From positions 1-17,772 of the forward strand of contig DATBLL010000180.1 of NCBI GenBank assembly GCA_036555425.1: a stretch of 17,772 bases of DNA. The letters run 5' to 3'. Below the pieces are notes generated by a model. That model worked only from the letters and a program-made list of their open reading frames with translations. It was not told the DNA's origin and did not search any database. Position 1 is the stretch's first letter, and every line of letters begins with the position of its first letter. Below are positions 15,201-17,772 of this stretch, one piece after another. The position numbers and the translations under genes were made by a program. Source of the DNA: SBBV01 sp036555425 (GTDB taxonomy: Bacteria > Pseudomonadota > Alphaproteobacteria > Bin65).

Positions 15201-15971
15201 ATGTCCGTCATAGAATCCACGCGCGACGGCCCGCTCGCCGTCGTCACCCTCAACAAGCCGGAGAAGCGCAACGCGCTGGCGATGCCGGATTGGCAGGCGC
15301 TCGGCGCCACGATCCGCGGCTTCGCCGGCGAAGACGGCGTGCGCGCGGTGATCCTGACCGGCGCGGGCGGGCATTTTTGCGCCGGCGCCGACATCGGCGA
15401 GTTCGACAGCGCGCGCCAGGACGCGCGCTCGGGCGACGCCTACACCCGCGCCGTCGATGCCGCGGCGGAGGCGATCCTCGAACTGACAAAGCCGGTCATC
15501 GGCGCCATCGAGGGCAGCTGCTTCGGCGGCGGCTGCGGCCTCGCAATGGATTGCGACATCCGCATCGCGGCCAAGAGCGCGCGTTTCGCCATTCCGGCGG
15601 CGAAGCTCAACATCGTCTACAATCTGCGCGACACGCGGAATCTGCTGGCGCTGGCCGGCCTCGGGCGCGCCAAGCGCATCCTCTTCTCCGCCGAGCCGGT
15701 CGATGCCGAAACAGCGCTGTGCATCGGCCTCGTCGACGAGCTGGTCGAAGGGGCGGCGCTCGACGCCGCGCGGCGGCTCGCGCTCAAGATCGCGGAAAAC
15801 GCGCCGATGTCGGTCGCCGGGGCCAAGACGCTGCTGAACGCACTCGTCGCCGGGCGCCCGGCGCAGGCCCTGAGCGAGCAGCTCTCGCACCGCGCACTCG
15901 AAAGCGACGACTACAAGGAAGGCCGCCGCGCGTTCAAGGAGAAGCGGAAGCCGCGCTTCACCGGCCGCTGA
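15201..15971 (+). CDS. enoyl-CoA hydratase/isomerase-family (crotonase-fold) protein
   Basis: The product is 256 residues, the usual crotonase length. The start at 15201 is fixed by MSVIESTRDGPLAVVTLNKP; a longer frame upstream runs into the previous gene. The oxyanion-hole segments are HFCAGADIGEF (residues about 58-68) and GSCFGGGCGLAMDCDIRIA (about 105-123), so acyl-CoA binding is likely. The two hydratase glutamates are missing: Gly113 replaces the Glu of 'GGGCELA', and Ala133 replaces the Glu of 'F-G-Q-P-E'. It is therefore unlikely to be a standard enoyl-CoA hydratase. Isomerase, decarboxylase, hydrolase or dehalogenase chemistry is possible in this superfamily. The gene lies 29 bases after the membrane-protein gene and 14 before the racemase gene. 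Confidence 0.88.
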   Translation: MSVIESTRDGPLAVVTLNKPEKRNALAMPDWQALGATIRGFAGEDGVRAVILTGAGGHFCAGADIGEFDSARQDARSGDAYTRAVDAAAEAILELTKPVIGAIEGSCFGGGCGLAMDCDIRIAAKSARFAIPAAKLNIVYNLRDTRNLLALAGLGRAKRILFSAEPVDAETALCIGLVDELVEGAALDAARRLALKIAENAPMSVAGAKTLLNALVAGRPAQALSEQLSHRALESDDYKEGRRAFKEKRKPRFTGR

Positions 15972-15985
15972 GTCCGGTCCCGCTG

Positions 15986-16690
15986 ATGCGCGTCGGCGTC
16001 ATCATGCTGGAGACGCGTTTTCCGCGCCCGCCTGGCGATATCGGCAATCGCGAAACCTTCGGCGGCCAAGCTCTCTACGACATCGTCCCCGGCGCCGCGG
16101 CCGAGCGCGTGGTGCGCGCGGGCTCGCCCGATCCCGCGCTGCTGGCGCCGTTCCGGGCGGCGCGCGACCGCCTCGTCCGCGCCGGCGCCGGGCTCGTGAC
16201 GACCTCCTGCGGCTTCCTCGTCCGCTTCCAGGCCGCGCTGGCCGAGGGCTGCCCGGTTCCCGTCGTGACCTCGAGCCTTCTGGCCCTGCCGGCGCTGGCC
16301 CGGCGCTACGGCCGTGTCGGCGTCATCACCATCCATGCCGGCAGGCTCACGCCCGATTACATCGCGGCCGCCGGTGGCGCGCCCGATACGCCCATCGAAG
16401 GCACCGAAGCGGGCCGCGAGATCACCCGCAAGCTGCTCGGCGACGCGCCCGATCTCGATCTCGCCGCGGCCGAGCGCGACGTGGTCGAGGCCGGCGCGCG
16501 GCTGGCGGCGCGCGTGCCCGGCCTCGGCGCCGTCCTGCTCGAATGCACCAACATGCCGCCCTACCGGCAGGCGCTCGAAGCGAAGCTGGGCCTGCCGGTG
16601 CATGACATTCTCACCGTTCTCGCCGAGCATGCGCCGGGGCTGGTGGCCTGGCCGCTCTCGCCGCGGCATTCCGGCCCGCCCGCCTCCTAG
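15986..16690 (+). CDS. aspartate/glutamate racemase-family protein
   Basis: The product is 234 residues. Cys75 in LVTTSCGFL and Cys187 in VLLECTNMPPY are placed like the two catalytic cysteines of PLP-independent Asp/Glu racemases and related hydantoin racemases or maleate isomerases. GNRETFGGQALYDIVPGAA near residues 20-38 and VGVITIHAGRLTPDYI near 111-126 are typical of a subfamily often annotated 'aspartate/glutamate racemase family protein' with no proven substrate. The ATG at 15986 begins the conserved MRVGVIMLETRF. It lies 14 bases after the crotonase stop, probably as the last gene of the operon. The true substrate is unknown. Confidence 0.8.
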   Translation: MRVGVIMLETRFPRPPGDIGNRETFGGQALYDIVPGAAAERVVRAGSPDPALLAPFRAARDRLVRAGAGLVTTSCGFLVRFQAALAEGCPVPVVTSSLLALPALARRYGRVGVITIHAGRLTPDYIAAAGGAPDTPIEGTEAGREITRKLLGDAPDLDLAAAERDVVEAGARLAARVPGLGAVLLECTNMPPYRQALEAKLGLPVHDILTVLAEHAPGLVAWPLSPRHSGPPAS

Positions 16691-16755
16691 ACGGGGCAGG
16701 GGCGCCGATGCATAGTCCGCGCGCTTTCGGCGGCCCCTCGAACGGCGAACCAGCG

Positions 16756-17112
16756 ATGACGCTCGGCACTCGGCTTTATACTTATTTCAACGGCGAACTC
16801 ATCGGCACCGATGCCGAGGGCAACCGTTACTACCAGGAACGCCGCGAACCCAAGGACCGCAAGCGGAGCCGCTGGGTGATCTACAAGGGAGCCGCCGAGG
16901 CCTCGCGCGTGCCGCCCGAATGGCATGCCTGGCTGCACCGCACGGTGGACAAGCCGCCGGTCGAGACAAAGCGGCCGGCGAAGCCGTGGCAGAAGGTGCA
17001 TCTGCCCAACCGGACCGGCACGCCCGAGGCCTATCACCCGCCGGGCAGCGAATACGAGGGCGGCAAGCGCGCCCGCGCCACCGGCGATTACGAGCCGTGG
17101 CGCCCGTCTTGA
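16756..17112 (+). CDS. NDUFA12-like accessory subunit of NADH:ubiquinone oxidoreductase
   Basis: The product is 118 residues. MTLGTRLYTYFNGELIGTDA at the start, then EGNRYYQERREPKDRKRSRW, W.IYKG and PPEWHAWLH at residues about 52-75, match the 17.2-kDa complex I subunit NDUFA12 of mitochondria and alphaproteobacteria. In those it binds the peripheral arm near the quinone site. The C-terminal PPGSEYEGG... YEPWRPS also fits. The start at 16756 gives the conserved N-terminus; an ATG at 16708 has a better Shine-Dalgarno (AGGGG) and would add 16 residues. The gene is upstream of mlaD, a neighbourhood typical of alphaproteobacteria, and is strong evidence for that class. Confidence 0.9.
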   Translation: MTLGTRLYTYFNGELIGTDAEGNRYYQERREPKDRKRSRWVIYKGAAEASRVPPEWHAWLHRTVDKPPVETKRPAKPWQKVHLPNRTGTPEAYHPPGSEYEGGKRARATGDYEPWRPS

Positions 17113-17138
17113 ATCGCGCAGGCTGAGGCGGCGCCTTC

Positions 17139-17693
17139 ATGCGCAAGCTTTCGCGTCAGGATTTCGAGACCGCGACCGGCGCCGTCGCCATGCTCGGCGC
17201 CGCGCTGGCGCTGTGGCTGGCCTCCGCGGGGGGCAGGGCGGCGGCGGCCGGCGACAGCTACCTCCTGACGGCGCGCTTCGATCAGGTCGACGGCCTCGCC
17301 GTCGGCAATCCCGTCTTCCTCGCCGGCATCCAGGTGGGCTCCGTGCGCAAGATCGAGCTGGCGCCGGGAACGCTGAAGCCGCTGATCACGATGACCATCC
17401 GCCGCGGCCTCGCCATTCCGACCGACAGCGCGGCGCTGGTGATGAGCGACGGCGTGCTCGGCGGCAAGTTCGTGCGCATCGAGGCCGGCTCCGAGACCGA
17501 GGCGCTGAAGCCGGGCGAGCGCTTCCAGACGGTGCAGGATTCGATCATCGTCGAGCAGATCCTGCAGAAGATCGTGCAGGGCGCCGAAGCGCGCCGCCGC
17601 GGCGACGAGAAGAAGGACGAGCCGCCGAAGCCCGAGGCGCCCGAGAAGAAGCCCGACGCGCCCGGCAAGACGCCGGACGAGCAAAAGCAGTAG
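17139..17693 (+). CDS. mlaD: MlaD, MCE-domain lipid-transport protein
   Basis: The product is 184 residues. An N-terminal anchor helix (about 12-30: ATGAVAMLGAALALWLAS) leads to a single MCE domain. Its marks are YLLTARFDQVDGLAVGNPVF, AGIQVGSVRKIEL and PTDSAALVMSDGVLGGKFVR. MlaD forms a hexameric ring on the inner-membrane ABC transporter MlaFEDB and moves phospholipids between inner and outer membranes. The last 33 residues are Lys/Glu/Pro-rich low complexity (KKDEPPKPEAPEKKPDAPGK), an odd feature that may form a flexible periplasmic tail. It lies 26 bases after the NDUFA12-like gene, with a possible second MlaD-type gene 7 bases after its stop. The upstream Shine-Dalgarno is weak. Confidence 0.88.
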   Translation: MRKLSRQDFETATGAVAMLGAALALWLASAGGRAAAAGDSYLLTARFDQVDGLAVGNPVFLAGIQVGSVRKIELAPGTLKPLITMTIRRGLAIPTDSAALVMSDGVLGGKFVRIEAGSETEALKPGERFQTVQDSIIVEQILQKIVQGAEARRRGDEKKDEPPKPEAPEKKPDAPGKTPDEQKQ

Positions 17694-17700
17694 GCCGCTC

Positions 17701-17772
17701 ATGAACCGCCGTTTCGCCGAAACCGCCGTCGGTGCCGTGGTCATCGGGCTGGCGATCTGGTTCCTCTTCTTT
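17701..17772 (+). CDS. start of a membrane-anchored, probably MlaD-like protein (truncated)
   Basis: Only 24 residues fit before the window ends: MNRRFAETAVGAVV followed by hydrophobic IGLAIWFLFF. The E-T-x-x-G-A-V-V pattern at the start of an anchor helix is typical of MCE-domain MlaD proteins and resembles the preceding gene (FETATGAVAM). The gene starts 7 bases after the mlaD stop, so tandem MlaD-type genes are likely. A different signal-anchored protein cannot be excluded. Confidence 0.5.
   Translation, partial: MNRRFAETAVGAVVIGLAIWFLFF

Overview
The window reads as a chromosomal segment of a high-GC alphaproteobacterium. The best lineage marker is a NDUFA12-type complex I accessory subunit next to MlaD genes, since NDUFA12 is otherwise mitochondrial. 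Heavy C/G at third codon positions, tightly overlapping start/stop codons and FNR/FixK-type boxes agree with this. No rRNA, tRNA, CRISPR array, insertion sequence or phage gene was found.

Layout. (1) 1-1304: the end of a surface-glycan locus, with a truncated CMP-sugar synthetase-like cytidylyltransferase and a GT-B-like protein. (2) 1301-1594, minus strand: a short secreted Tyr/Pro-rich low-complexity protein with an FNR/FixK-like box upstream. (3) 1915-5067: a complete pqqABCDE operon for the redox cofactor pyrroloquinoline quinone. pqqB/C, pqqC/D and pqqD/E overlap by 4 bases each. (4) 5173-9008: a three-gene ABC importer of FbpABC architecture, with a periplasmic binding protein, a fused two-domain permease and an ATPase. 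(5) 9009-9630: a possible terminator, an FNR-like dyad, a 90-residue protein of unknown function and a REPIN-like pair of inverted hairpins. (6) 9631-13207: a stress and protein-quality module. A tandem-domain universal stress protein and an Hsp20 lie on the minus strand, divergent from an FtsH-family membrane protease. A perfect TTGAC-N4-GTCAA box lies in the Hsp20/FtsH intergenic region. (7) 13208-13379: a second, unrelated REPIN-like inverted hairpin pair. (8) 13380-16690: a compact probable operon with a split ThDP-dependent decarboxylase (alpha and beta), a two-helix membrane protein of unknown function, a crotonase-fold protein lacking both usual hydratase glutamates, and an Asp/Glu racemase-family protein. 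(9) 16756-17772: NDUFA12-like protein, MlaD, and the start of what looks like a second MlaD-type protein.

How the parts may work together. PQQ is made here, but no PQQ-dependent dehydrogenase lies in the window, so the user of the cofactor is elsewhere. FNR/FixK-like sites occur beside the Tyr-rich protein, the 90-residue protein and the Hsp20/FtsH pair. They suggest that several of these genes respond to low oxygen. The usp-hsp20-ftsH group would then be a low-oxygen chaperone and protease module. That regulatory link is inference from site sequence and position.

Most individual genes belong to known families. The less ordinary content is the regulatory layer, the two REPIN-like repeats, the Tyr-rich protein and the decarboxylase/membrane-protein/crotonase/racemase operon, whose substrate cannot be read from the sequence.
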